Positions 6,489-12,092 of a stretch of DNA of 12,092 bases are shown here, one piece after another. The stretch comes from an uncultured Kineosporia sp. GTDB lineage: Bacteria; Actinomycetota; Actinomycetes; Actinomycetales; Kineosporiaceae. The stretch lies in contig CALMAR010000174.1 of assembly GCA_937859855.1 (NCBI GenBank), positions 1 through 12,092 on the forward strand. Direction: 5' to 3'. Numbering within the stretch: the stretch's first letter is position 1; each line of letters opens with the position of its first letter. The notes under the pieces were generated by a model. That model was not told the origin of the DNA, made no database searches, and saw nothing but the letters and a program-made list of their open reading frames with translations. A program made the translations under genes and the position numbers.

Positions 6489-7327
6489 CTGGCCAGACGG
6501 AGCTCGGTGTGTTCGCGCGGGTCTTTCCGCCCGGTGCGCCGGCGCACGTGGCGGCTGCGGTCAGGCGAGCGGGGTTCACACTCACGCAGCTGAATCTGTC
6601 CGCTCTCGGGCGTCCCACTCTGGATCCGGATCTCACTCCGGAGCAGGCGACTGACATCCGGCGAGGTTTTGAGTCCGAGCGCGTTGCGGTGTGGTCGCTC
6701 TCGGCCACATTCAATGCGATCGATCCCGATGTGCTCGCCCGGAAGCGATCGATCACCGCCGCGAAACAAGTGATCGATGTGGCGAAAGACACTGGCGCGC
6801 AGGTAGTCACGCTGTGCAGCGGTACCCGGGATCCGGTCGACATGTGGCGCGCGCATCCGGACAACGGCACGCTCCAGGCGTGGCAGGACCTGCGCGCGAC
6901 TCTTGATGAACTGCTGCCGTCTGCGGCGGCGGCCGGGGTCCGCCTGGGGATCGAGCCGGAGGCGGCCAACGTTGTCTGCGACGCCCCGGCCGCGGCGCAA
7001 CTGCTGGACGATCTCGGCGAGCAGGCCCAGCACGTCGGCATCGTCCTCGATCCAGCCAATCTGCTGACGCCCGAGACCGCAGGTGACCAGAAATCGATTC
7101 TGACCGAAGCTTTTGCTCTGCTTGGCGAACACGTCGTGGGAATGCACGCGAAGGACGTGTTGCCTGGAGGCTTTGCTGCCCCCGGAACTGGCGCGCTCGA
7201 CTACGCCCTGGTGTCCGGTCTTCATTCGCGGCTGCCCCGCCCCGTTCCCGTCATCGCCCAGGACCTGTCGGCCGAAGATGCGCCGCGAGTCCACGATTTC
7301 CTGGCTCGATACTGGCCCCGATCATGA
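6485..7327 (+). CDS. Xylose-isomerase-like TIM-barrel protein (sugar phosphate isomerase/epimerase family)
   Basis: This 280-residue protein belongs to the AP-endonuclease-2/xylose-isomerase-like superfamily, which includes IolE, hydroxypyruvate isomerase and tagatose 3-epimerase. Divalent metal ligands are visible: Glu157 (GIEPE), Asp189 (VLDPAN) and His221 (GMHAKD). The fourth ligand, normally Glu near the C-terminus, appears to be Gln259 (VIAQDL). In tagatose-type epimerases that Glu is also a catalytic base, so standard 3-epimerisation is doubtful. Isomerase, dehydratase or lyase chemistry remain open. Both ends overlap neighbours by ATGA (6485-6488 and 7324-7327), tying it to the Gfo/Idh enzyme and the hydrolase. 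Gfo/Idh enzymes paired with such TIM barrels are known to oxidise sugars and then isomerise or eliminate. Confidence 0.88.
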   Translation: MTGQTELGVFARVFPPGAPAHVAAAVRRAGFTLTQLNLSALGRPTLDPDLTPEQATDIRRGFESERVAVWSLSATFNAIDPDVLARKRSITAAKQVIDVAKDTGAQVVTLCSGTRDPVDMWRAHPDNGTLQAWQDLRATLDELLPSAAAAGVRLGIEPEAANVVCDAPAAAQLLDDLGEQAQHVGIVLDPANLLTPETAGDQKSILTEAFALLGEHVVGMHAKDVLPGGFAAPGTGALDYALVSGLHSRLPRPVPVIAQDLSAEDAPRVHDFLARYWPRS

Positions 7328-8085
7328 TCGGCCAGCTTGCCTGCAGTGTGAGCGGAGCAGGAAGCCGAAGTCTCCTGCTCCTGCATGGACTTGGCGCTGA
7401 TCACCGTCAGTCTCAGTCGCTGGTGCCGCCGTCCCTCCGCAATTGGCGACGGCTCGCCCCCGACCTGCGTGGTCACGGGGCTACGACACTGCCGTGCGAG
7501 GCCAGGCATCTCAGCTTCGCTCGTCTGGCCGCCGACGTCGAGGAGGCGATCACCGGTCCAGTCGTGGTCATCGGCGTATCGATGGGCGCGGCTGTCGCCC
7601 TGGAGCTGGCCGCCCGGCGCCGGTTGCTGATCGAGGGCGCCATCCTGATCAGGCCAGCGTGGCGGTGGTCCCCAAATCCCCCTAACCTCGCCATCTTTCC
7701 GGTGATAGCGGCCCTTCTCACGGCCATGAATCCGCCAGAGGCCAAGGCTGCCCTGATCGCCAATCCCGAATATGCACGGGTCGCAGCCACATCGGAACTC
7801 GCGGCTCGTGCCCTCCTCGGTCAGCTCGATGAAGCGGGTGCCGCTCAACGAGCCGATCGGCTCAGAGCCATGCCGGGCGACGCGCCCCGCCGACCACCGG
7901 CTTGCGGCGTCCCCGTCCTGGTCATTGGCAACGAACAGGACCCTGTCCACCCGGCCGGGCACGCTCAGGCGCTGGCCGAGGATCTCGGGGCCGACTTCCG
8001 CACCGTCCCGCCGCGCTATGACAGCCCCGCCGAGCACATGGTAGGGATCCACCACGAGATCCAGCGAGCCCTGGAGTGCTTATGA
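7324..8085 (+). CDS. Alpha/beta hydrolase
   Basis: This 253-residue protein has a single alpha/beta hydrolase domain. The oxyanion-hole HG motif is at 21-22 (LLHGLG) and DLRGHG at 47-52. The nucleophile elbow GVSMG gives Ser86, the acid is Asp206 (GNEQDP), and His238 (PAEHM) is the likely catalytic His. A cap insertion lies at about 110-190. There is no signal peptide, so it acts in the cytosol. Family members hydrolyse esters, lactones or C-C bonds; the substrate is unknown. Its start overlaps the TIM-barrel stop (ATGA) and its stop overlaps the regulator start (ATGA, 8082-8085), so it is an integral operon member. In a sugar-oxidising operon a lactone or acyl ester is a reasonable guess, not shown by the sequence. 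Confidence 0.9.
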   Translation: MIGQLACSVSGAGSRSLLLLHGLGADHRQSQSLVPPSLRNWRRLAPDLRGHGATTLPCEARHLSFARLAADVEEAITGPVVVIGVSMGAAVALELAARRRLLIEGAILIRPAWRWSPNPPNLAIFPVIAALLTAMNPPEAKAALIANPEYARVAATSELAARALLGQLDEAGAAQRADRLRAMPGDAPRRPPACGVPVLVIGNEQDPVHPAGHAQALAEDLGADFRTVPPRYDSPAEHMVGIHHEIQRALECL

Positions 8086-8930
8086 CAGCCGAAACCCCGG
8101 CCCAATCAGGGCGGCCCTCCTCATTGCCGCGATGGGGATCCGCGACCCCTTTCGCTCAGGAGCGGCATGCCCGGATCTTGAATCTGCTCGAGGAGCGGGG
8201 ACGAGTCCGCAACAGCGAGCTGGCCGAGCTCCTGGGCGTCACCGAGCCGACGATCCGCAAGGACATCGCCGATCTTGCCCGGCAGCAACTTCTGCACCGG
8301 ACTCACGGCGGCGCCATCGAGGTCCGTTTCACCCTCGAGCCGGATCTGAGCGCCCGCATGTCGCGAAACACCGATGCCAAGACGCGGATCGCCGCCAAGT
8401 GTCTGTCGCTGATCAGTCCTGGGGATGCCGTATTTTTGGACGCCGGCAGCTCTGTTCACGGGATTGCTCAACTACTTGCGGAGCAGTCGCGCATCACGCC
8501 GTCCAACGTGAACGTGCTCACCAACGCGATCGGGGTCGCTCAGGCCCTAGCCGACACTCCCGGGATCCGGCATACCCTGCTCGGCGGAACGTACCGGCCG
8601 ACCGGTGGATGCTTCACCGGGCCATTGACCTTGGCCGACCTGGAGCGCTTCACGGTCAATGTGGCCTTTCTTGGTGTGACTGGCCTGGCCGGCGAAACGT
8701 TCACCGTCGCCGACCTGGCCGAGGCTCAGGTCAAGCAGGCAGTGCTGGGACGGGCAAAGCGCATCGTCGTGGCCATGGATCACACCAAGCTCGGCGCCGC
8801 CGACTTCGCCGCCGTCTGCCAACTCGACGACATCTCAACGGTCGTCACCGACGAACCAACGGACTTTCTCATCGAAGCCTGCACTCGATCCGGTGTCGAG
8901 CTTCTCAGCCCGGAGGGCAGCCATGACTAG
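8082..8930 (+). CDS. DeoR-family transcriptional regulator
   Basis: This 282-residue regulator has an N-terminal DeoR winged helix-turn-helix at about 27-82. The sequence ERHARILNLLEERGRV, then SELAELLGVTEPTIRKDI, then LHRTHGGA is the classic pattern. It is followed by a DeoR sensor domain with DAKTRIA (98-104), GDAVFLDAGSS (114-124), LTNAI (146-150) and LLGGTYRP (166-173). DeoR proteins are usually repressors released by a sugar phosphate. The first ~25 residues are a flexible extension. ATG 8082 was chosen over GTG 8076 because it forms an ATGA overlap with the hydrolase stop and has GGAG upstream. It lies inside the operon, so autoregulation is likely. Its probable targets are the TTTCGTTT sites at 4219-4226 and 4325-4332 (inference). 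Confidence 0.93.
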   Translation: MTAETPAQSGRPSSLPRWGSATPFAQERHARILNLLEERGRVRNSELAELLGVTEPTIRKDIADLARQQLLHRTHGGAIEVRFTLEPDLSARMSRNTDAKTRIAAKCLSLISPGDAVFLDAGSSVHGIAQLLAEQSRITPSNVNVLTNAIGVAQALADTPGIRHTLLGGTYRPTGGCFTGPLTLADLERFTVNVAFLGVTGLAGETFTVADLAEAQVKQAVLGRAKRIVVAMDHTKLGAADFAAVCQLDDISTVVTDEPTDFLIEACTRSGVELLSPEGSHD

Positions 8931-9732
8931 CGTTCATCAGGATCGGGAGATCACAGGTTCGCCGGAAAGCCCGCGCTCAGCGATCGTGACTGGCGCAGCC
9001 AACGGCATTGGCCGGGCCACCGCGACCCTCCTGAACCAGCGTGGGGTTCAGGTCTTGGCCGTCGACCGCGAAGCCGGTCTCCTCACCGCTCTGGCCGATG
9101 AGCTGGCCGCTACCGGAACTGCTGTCCATGCCTTCGTTGCGGATGTGTCGAGGTCGGAGGATGTTCGCGGATATGTGTCCGCCGCGCGGGATGCTTTCGG
9201 GTCCATCGACTTCTTCTTCAACAACGCCGGCATCATCGGAAAGCTCTTGCCCATAGTCGAACTCGAGGAGACGACCTTCGACAGCGTTCTGGCCGTCAAT
9301 GTCCGCGGCGCCTTCCTCGGTCTCAAGTACGTCCTGCCATCCATGTACGAGCAAGGGCGCGGTGCCGTGGTCAATACGGCATCGGTTGCCGGGCTTGTCG
9401 GGCACATCGATCATGGCGCCTACGTCGCCAGCAAGCACGCGCTCGTCGGACTGACCAAGGTGGCCGGTGCTGAGGCGGCCCAGCATGGTGTCCGGGTGAA
9501 TGCCATTGCCCCGGGACCCACTCGTACCGCCATGATCGAGTCAGTCGAGCAGATGAAGAGTCCCGACCAAGCTGACGCCGAGCGCCAGCGGTTGCTCGGC
9601 AACATTCCGGCCCACCGCTACGGCACCACCACGGAAGTCGCCCAGGCCGTCTACTTCTTGCTGAGCGATGAATCTGCCTATCTGAACGGATCTGTTCTTA
9701 CAATTGATGGCGCGTTCACCGCCATTCGGTGA
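8923..9732 (+). CDS. Short-chain dehydrogenase/reductase (SDR), classical type
   Basis: This 269-residue protein is a classical SDR. The cofactor motif TGAANGIG is at 23-30, Asp48 (AVDRE) after strand 2 indicates NAD(H), and NNAG is at 100-103. The catalytic residues are Ser154, Tyr167 and Lys171 (YVASK), and PGPTRT is at 197-202. The expected reaction is oxidation or reduction of an alcohol/ketone, plausibly a sugar or polyol intermediate of the operon. ATG 8923 was chosen because GGAGG lies 5 bases upstream. It overlaps the last 8 bases of the regulator gene, so the two are co-translated. The extension to an upstream in-frame ATG at 8893 has no support. It is the last intact gene of the plus arm; degraded DNA follows. 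Confidence 0.92.
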   Translation: MTSVHQDREITGSPESPRSAIVTGAANGIGRATATLLNQRGVQVLAVDREAGLLTALADELAATGTAVHAFVADVSRSEDVRGYVSAARDAFGSIDFFFNNAGIIGKLLPIVELEETTFDSVLAVNVRGAFLGLKYVLPSMYEQGRGAVVNTASVAGLVGHIDHGAYVASKHALVGLTKVAGAEAAQHGVRVNAIAPGPTRTAMIESVEQMKSPDQADAERQRLLGNIPAHRYGTTTEVAQAVYFLLSDESAYLNGSVLTIDGAFTAIR

Positions 9733-9911
9733 CCCGGCTTCACAGTGGTCAGGACCGGCTTGGTCACCCGTTCGGCGACCTTTGTCCCCGGCTGGTGTTC
9801 ACTGGCCGGGCGGGGTGGGTGAGGACGATCTGCTCGAGGGCTAGCGGCCGTTCGCGACCATCTCGGCTTTGCGTACCTGCCTTCAGCGGAGCGCGAGCAC
9901 CGGCTCTGCCA
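9733..9911. other. Degraded intergenic stretch, no supported gene
   Basis: No frame on either strand gives a recognisable protein, and the plus-strand frame that reaches the aldehyde dehydrogenase fragment has no family resemblance here. GGTGACC (9728-9734) can pair with GGTCACC (9762-9768) over a long loop just after the SDR stop, a poor terminator candidate. The stretch contains one arm of the 9797-9917 inverted repeat. Confidence 0.5.
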
Positions 9912-9917
9912 GTGAAC
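9797..9917. repeat. 121-bp segment bounded by 10-bp perfect inverted repeats
   Basis: GTTCACTGGC (9797-9806) and GCCAGTGAAC (9908-9917) are exact inverted copies. The right arm coincides with the point where aldehyde dehydrogenase homology begins. It might be the scar of a small element or recombination event. No transposase or target duplication was seen, so chance is possible. Confidence 0.35.
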
Positions 9918-10154
9918 CGGGCCAATGCCACGAAATACGGGTTGTCCGCGTCCGTCTGGACCACCGATGGGGCCCGGTCGCTGCGCACGTCCGCCGCGAT
10001 ACAGGCCGGCACGGTATGGACCAATGACTGGGCCCAGATATTCGACCAGTTCGAGGAGGGCGGCTACAAGGCCAGTGGCTTGGGCCGGCTCAACGGCCCG
10101 GGCGGCCTGGCCGAATTCCAGGAGGTCAAGCACATCTACCGTTCTGCCGACTGA
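9912..10154 (+). pseudogene. C-terminal remnant of an aldehyde dehydrogenase
   Basis: Eighty codons ending in TGA match the C-terminal end of NAD(P)-dependent aldehyde dehydrogenases. The segment includes NRANATKYGLSASVWT, where the family has the ANDTxYGLAAxVWT strand, then AGTVWTND, then EEGGYKASGLGRLNGPGG and FQEVKHI. Full-length enzymes have about 480-500 residues, so over 80 percent of the gene is missing, including the catalytic Cys and Glu and most of the cofactor domain. No SD precedes the GTG at 9912, and upstream codons in this frame do not resemble the family. The surviving part has no internal stop or frameshift, suggesting a fairly recent deletion or insertion. It lies directly after the SDR gene and may once have been the operon's last enzyme, or may have arrived by rearrangement. 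Confidence 0.8.
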
Positions 10155-10207
10155 CCCCAGCCGTTCTACGCTCTAGCCATCCCGCCGGTGCAACCGTGGA
10201 GGTAAAC

Positions 10208-10729
10208 GTGCCAATCGAGGAACTTGGTCACTCGGGGTTGTGGGTCGACGACCTCGAGGTGATGGAAGACTTCTACACCCGGGTCCTCGGCCTGCAGGTG
10301 ACTGACCGCGAGGACGACCTGGGCATTGTCTTCCTGAGTTCGCGACCTGACGTGGAGCACCACGAGTTCGTCCTGCAGCGCGGGCGCACCGCTCCGGGCG
10401 GCTCGATGCTTCCGCATCAGTTCTCCTGGCGGGTGGACAGTTTGGAGACCCTGATCCAGTACCACCGCACGTTCCGGCGCGAGCAGATCCCGGTGCAGCA
10501 AGAGGTGACCCACGGAAATGCGCTGGGTATCTACTTCTTCGACCCCGAAGGCAACCGCAACGAGGTGTACCTGCGAATCGACAAGCAGGTCGTTCAGCCG
10601 TTCCGCAAGACGATCAACCTCGACCAGGACGAGGAAGCGATCTGGGCGGAGGCCGAACGGCTTCTCGCGGACGATGGCCCGGCGTACAACCCGGTGACCG
10701 GTACGGGGGCGCCGCTGTCGCAGAAGTAG
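10208..10729 (+). CDS. VOC-superfamily extradiol-dioxygenase-like protein
   Basis: This 173-residue protein of the vicinal oxygen chelate superfamily has one pair of beta-alpha-beta-beta-beta modules. Potential metal ligands are His7 (LGHSGLWV), His70 (LPHQFSW) and Glu119 (NRNEVYL), the His-His-Glu set of extradiol dioxygenases. HGNALGIYFFDPEGN (102-116) is the usual strand near the active-site Tyr. The C-terminal ~45 residues form an acidic, Trp-containing tail. It could be a small ring-cleavage dioxygenase; glyoxalase or resistance roles are less supported. GTG 10208 was chosen because GGAGG ends 5 bases upstream; an in-frame GTG at 10196 lies before that SD. It stands alone, between the aldehyde dehydrogenase remnant and a convergent cupin gene, so the substrate is unknown. 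Confidence 0.88.
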   Translation: MPIEELGHSGLWVDDLEVMEDFYTRVLGLQVTDREDDLGIVFLSSRPDVEHHEFVLQRGRTAPGGSMLPHQFSWRVDSLETLIQYHRTFRREQIPVQQEVTHGNALGIYFFDPEGNRNEVYLRIDKQVVQPFRKTINLDQDEEAIWAEAERLLADDGPAYNPVTGTGAPLSQK

Positions 10730-10957
10730 CCGCCGTCTGCGCTGACTGCTGCTGGGCGCAGCCGGGGAGGTGACCGGCCAGCACCGAATCGCTCATGATG
10801 TGCTGGCGATGGACCCGCACCCAGACCAGTCCGGCTCCCCAGCGGCGCATGGTGCGCTGGTCGGCTTCACAGGTGGACCACGTCGCCGCATGCCCTGGCG
10901 GCCCCTCACGGAGCTGACGGAGGTGATCGCGCGTGCGTGATGTGCTGAGGCAGCTGG
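10730..10957. other. Gap with no supported gene; weak hairpin and two small open frames
   Basis: CTGCGC (10737-10742) can pair with GCGCAG (10756-10761) just after the VOC stop, a weak terminator without a T tract. A 56-codon plus-strand frame from GTG 10770 to TGA 10940 and an overlapping open minus-strand frame both have G/C-rich third positions. Neither is recognised, and neither has a well-spaced SD. Confidence 0.4.
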
Positions 10958-11428
10958 TCAGATGTCGTAAGCGAGCCGGTCGAGAATCTCTTGCAATTGT
11001 TCGTCAGTGGTCCAGTGGGCGCCGGCTTGTGGGGGCCGCCCCCAGGGCATGTCCTGCCGGTGCACCTCCGTCAGAGTCACACCCGCGTCCGCGTCGAGCA
11101 CGGGATAAAGGGTGCCGATGTCGTATTCGGCGATGACCTCGAGCACCGTTTCTGACATCACCCGGAAGCCGTGCGGTACATCTGCGGGAACAATGACGAG
11201 ATCTCCGGGCCCGCAACTGCGGCGCATGTCTCCGCAGCGCACGAAGATCTCGCCGCTGATGACCCTCAGCACCTCGTCGCCGTGGTGGACGTGGACCGGG
11301 CCGGTGTCGCCCGCCAGCAACCGTCCCGTGACGACCATGAGCCGCCGCAGCCCGTCCTCGCGCCCAGCCACGACCCGGAAACCGGCCGGCCGGCCCGGCG
11401 GAGGGACTTCGAACGCGGCGAACGTCAT
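10958..11428 (-). CDS. Cupin-domain protein
   Basis: This 156-residue single-domain cupin has motif 1 at 43-59, with metal ligands His46, His48 and Glu52 (PVHVHHGDEVLRVISG). Motif 2 has GDLVIVPADVPHGF (75-88), with His86 as the fourth ligand. The fold is a small beta barrel binding a divalent metal. Roles range from sugar or keto-acid isomerisation to dioxygenation or regulatory sensing, and none can be chosen here. Residues 105-156 are a non-barrel C-terminal extension ending in a helix (EQLQEILDRL). No clear SD precedes the ATG at 11428, so the start is less certain, though homology begins soon after. It is transcribed towards the VOC gene and away from the small repeat protein. Confidence 0.85.
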   Translation of the reverse strand: MTFAAFEVPPPGRPAGFRVVAGREDGLRRLMVVTGRLLAGDTGPVHVHHGDEVLRVISGEIFVRCGDMRRSCGPGDLVIVPADVPHGFRVMSETVLEVIAEYDIGTLYPVLDADAGVTLTEVHRQDMPWGRPPQAGAHWTTDEQLQEILDRLAYDI

Positions 11429-11593
11429 TGCCCGGTTCTACCGAATGCACGCCATCGGTGTCGACGTGAAGAGACGGCGGCCGGACGTCACCGTGGTTCT
11501 GGGAGCGGCGTTGCCGGACCCTTCTCGACTACCCGAGGGCTGGATCCTGACCTAACGTGAGGATGTAACGACGGTGATCGAATGAGGAGCCTG

Positions 11594-11809
11594 ATGGCGA
11601 AGAGGAAAGGTCTCATCGCTGCGGCGATGGCATTCGCGTCCACCCCGGCCGGTCGGCGCGTGATCCAGCAGGCCAAGAACTACGCCTCGCGTCCGGAGAA
11701 TCGCGAACGTGCGCGTGCCTTCGTCCAGCAAGCGCGGGAGTACGCGGCCCGGCCCGAAAATCGAGAGCGCGTGCAGAAGGTGATTAACCGGCGCTCGCGC
11801 AGCACCTGA
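11594..11809 (+). CDS. Small basic repeat-containing protein, unknown function
   Basis: This 71-residue protein begins MAKRKGLIAA. AGGAG lies 4 bases before ATG 11594, which favours it over the in-frame ATG at 11582 that precedes the SD. Residues 24-43 and 44-63 are two copies of a 20-residue unit (QQAxxYAxRPENRER), with a partial third match, FASTPAGRR, at 14-22. The protein is rich in Arg, Ala, Glu and Gln, highly charged and probably helical, with a short hydrophobic patch near residues 7-15. No catalytic motif, signal peptide or Cys is present. A nucleic-acid- or envelope-associated structural role is possible but not shown. It stands alone between the divergent cupin gene and the convergent MFS transporter. 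Confidence 0.75.
   Translation: MAKRKGLIAAAMAFASTPAGRRVIQQAKNYASRPENRERARAFVQQAREYAARPENRERVQKVINRRSRST
11663..11782 (+). repeat. Tandem 60-bp coding duplication
   Basis: Bases 11663-11722 and 11723-11782 encode the two 20-residue repeats of the small basic protein. The protein copies match at about two thirds of positions, but many shared codons differ at the third base, so the duplication is old and kept at protein level. Confidence 0.7.
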
Positions 11810-11851
11810 TTGCCTGGAATCGTCGCTCGATTGAGCTGAGTGCGTTCTGCT

Positions 11852-12091
11852 CTAAGACTGCGGTGTACGGGTCCGCCCGGCCGAAAGCCCGGCGGCCAGT
11901 GCGAGGAGCACGAGCAGTGCGCCGCTGAACCAGTTCACCAGCACGCCGGCGGATGTGTGCTGAGCCGCGACCCCCAGGCCGATCACCGGGCCGATCAGGC
12001 CGAGATAGCCGACCAGGAACAGCCCGGCGAGCGCCTCGCCCCGGGCCTGCGGCGCGGCCTGCGCGGTGACGGTGCCGATGGCCGTCTTGAA
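11852..12091 (-). CDS. MFS transporter, C-terminal part
   Basis: The minus strand is open from the right edge to TAG at 11854-11852 and encodes the last 79 residues of a membrane protein. It contains APQARGEALAGLFLVGYLGL, resembling a loop and helix 11 of MFS exporters, then GPVIGLGVAAQ, then a final hydrophobic helix (VLVNWFSGALLVLLALAAGL), then a short Arg-rich cytoplasmic tail. The start lies outside the window. The pattern of cytoplasmic Arg-Gly-Glu followed by two helices suits the major facilitator superfamily, probably drug or metabolite efflux, but the substrate cannot be inferred. It converges on the small repeat-protein gene with 42 bases between stops; only a 4-bp GCTC/GAGC dyad (11825-11836) lies there. 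Confidence 0.75.
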   Translation of the reverse strand, partial: FKTAIGTVTAQAAPQARGEALAGLFLVGYLGLIGPVIGLGVAAQHTSAGVLVNWFSGALLVLLALAAGLSAGRTRTPQS

Positions 12092-12092
12092 C

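Noticed and set aside
8893..8922. Longer N-terminus for the SDR from ATG 8893
   Set aside because: The extra residues lie fully inside the regulator gene and lack an SD, whereas ATG 8923 has GGAGG at good spacing.
9678..10133. Minus-strand frame of 151 codons over the degraded region
   Set aside because: It runs antisense to the end of the SDR and to the aldehyde dehydrogenase fragment, and has no recognisable domain.
10933..11136. Plus-strand frame with an upstream GGAGG overlapping the cupin gene
   Set aside because: The product is Arg/Pro-rich low-complexity sequence antisense to a well-supported cupin with intact motifs.
11562..11570. ATGTAA start-stop after GTGAGG
   Set aside because: The purine tract touches the ATG, and such a 6-base match is expected by chance.

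Overview
The window comes from a high-GC Gram-positive bacterium, most likely an actinobacterium. This is inferred from the strong G/C bias at third codon positions, frequent GTG starts, a class E/F-type sortase and a secreted streptogrisin-type serine protease. No RNA gene, CRISPR array or intact mobile element was seen. The genus cannot be named from sequence alone.

Layout. (1) 1-2423, plus strand: the 3' part of a sortase, a DUF72 protein, and a streptogrisin-like protease with signal peptide and propeptide. (2) 2435-9732: a divergently arranged sugar or polyol catabolic locus. The minus arm holds a ribulose-phosphate-3-epimerase-family protein followed by a zinc-dependent polyol/alcohol dehydrogenase. 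The plus arm holds a ROK kinase, a Gfo/Idh/MocA oxidoreductase, a xylose-isomerase-like TIM-barrel protein, an alpha/beta hydrolase, a DeoR-family regulator and an SDR dehydrogenase. From the oxidoreductase onward the plus genes overlap by 4 or 8 bases, so they should be translationally coupled. The 206-bp divergent intergenic region has two inversely oriented TTTCGTTT sites and several inverted repeats, and is the likely control region for the local DeoR protein. (3) 9733-10207: degraded DNA containing the last 80 codons of an aldehyde dehydrogenase, a pseudogene. (4) 10208-12092: a VOC-family dioxygenase-like protein, a convergent cupin, a small repeat-containing basic protein, and the 3' end of an MFS transporter on the minus strand.

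How the genes may work together. The locus combines two or three oxidoreductases, two epimerase/isomerase-type TIM barrels, a sugar kinase, a hydrolase and a sugar-phosphate-sensing repressor, but no transporter. Several enzymes deviate from their family signatures at substrate-facing positions: the ROK kinase lacks the Glu after the last zinc Cys, the epimerase lacks the PGFGGQ-type loop, and the TIM-barrel protein has Gln where the fourth metal ligand is usually Glu. This suggests an uncommon substrate (rare sugar, polyol or glycoside). The substrate itself cannot be assigned from the sequence.
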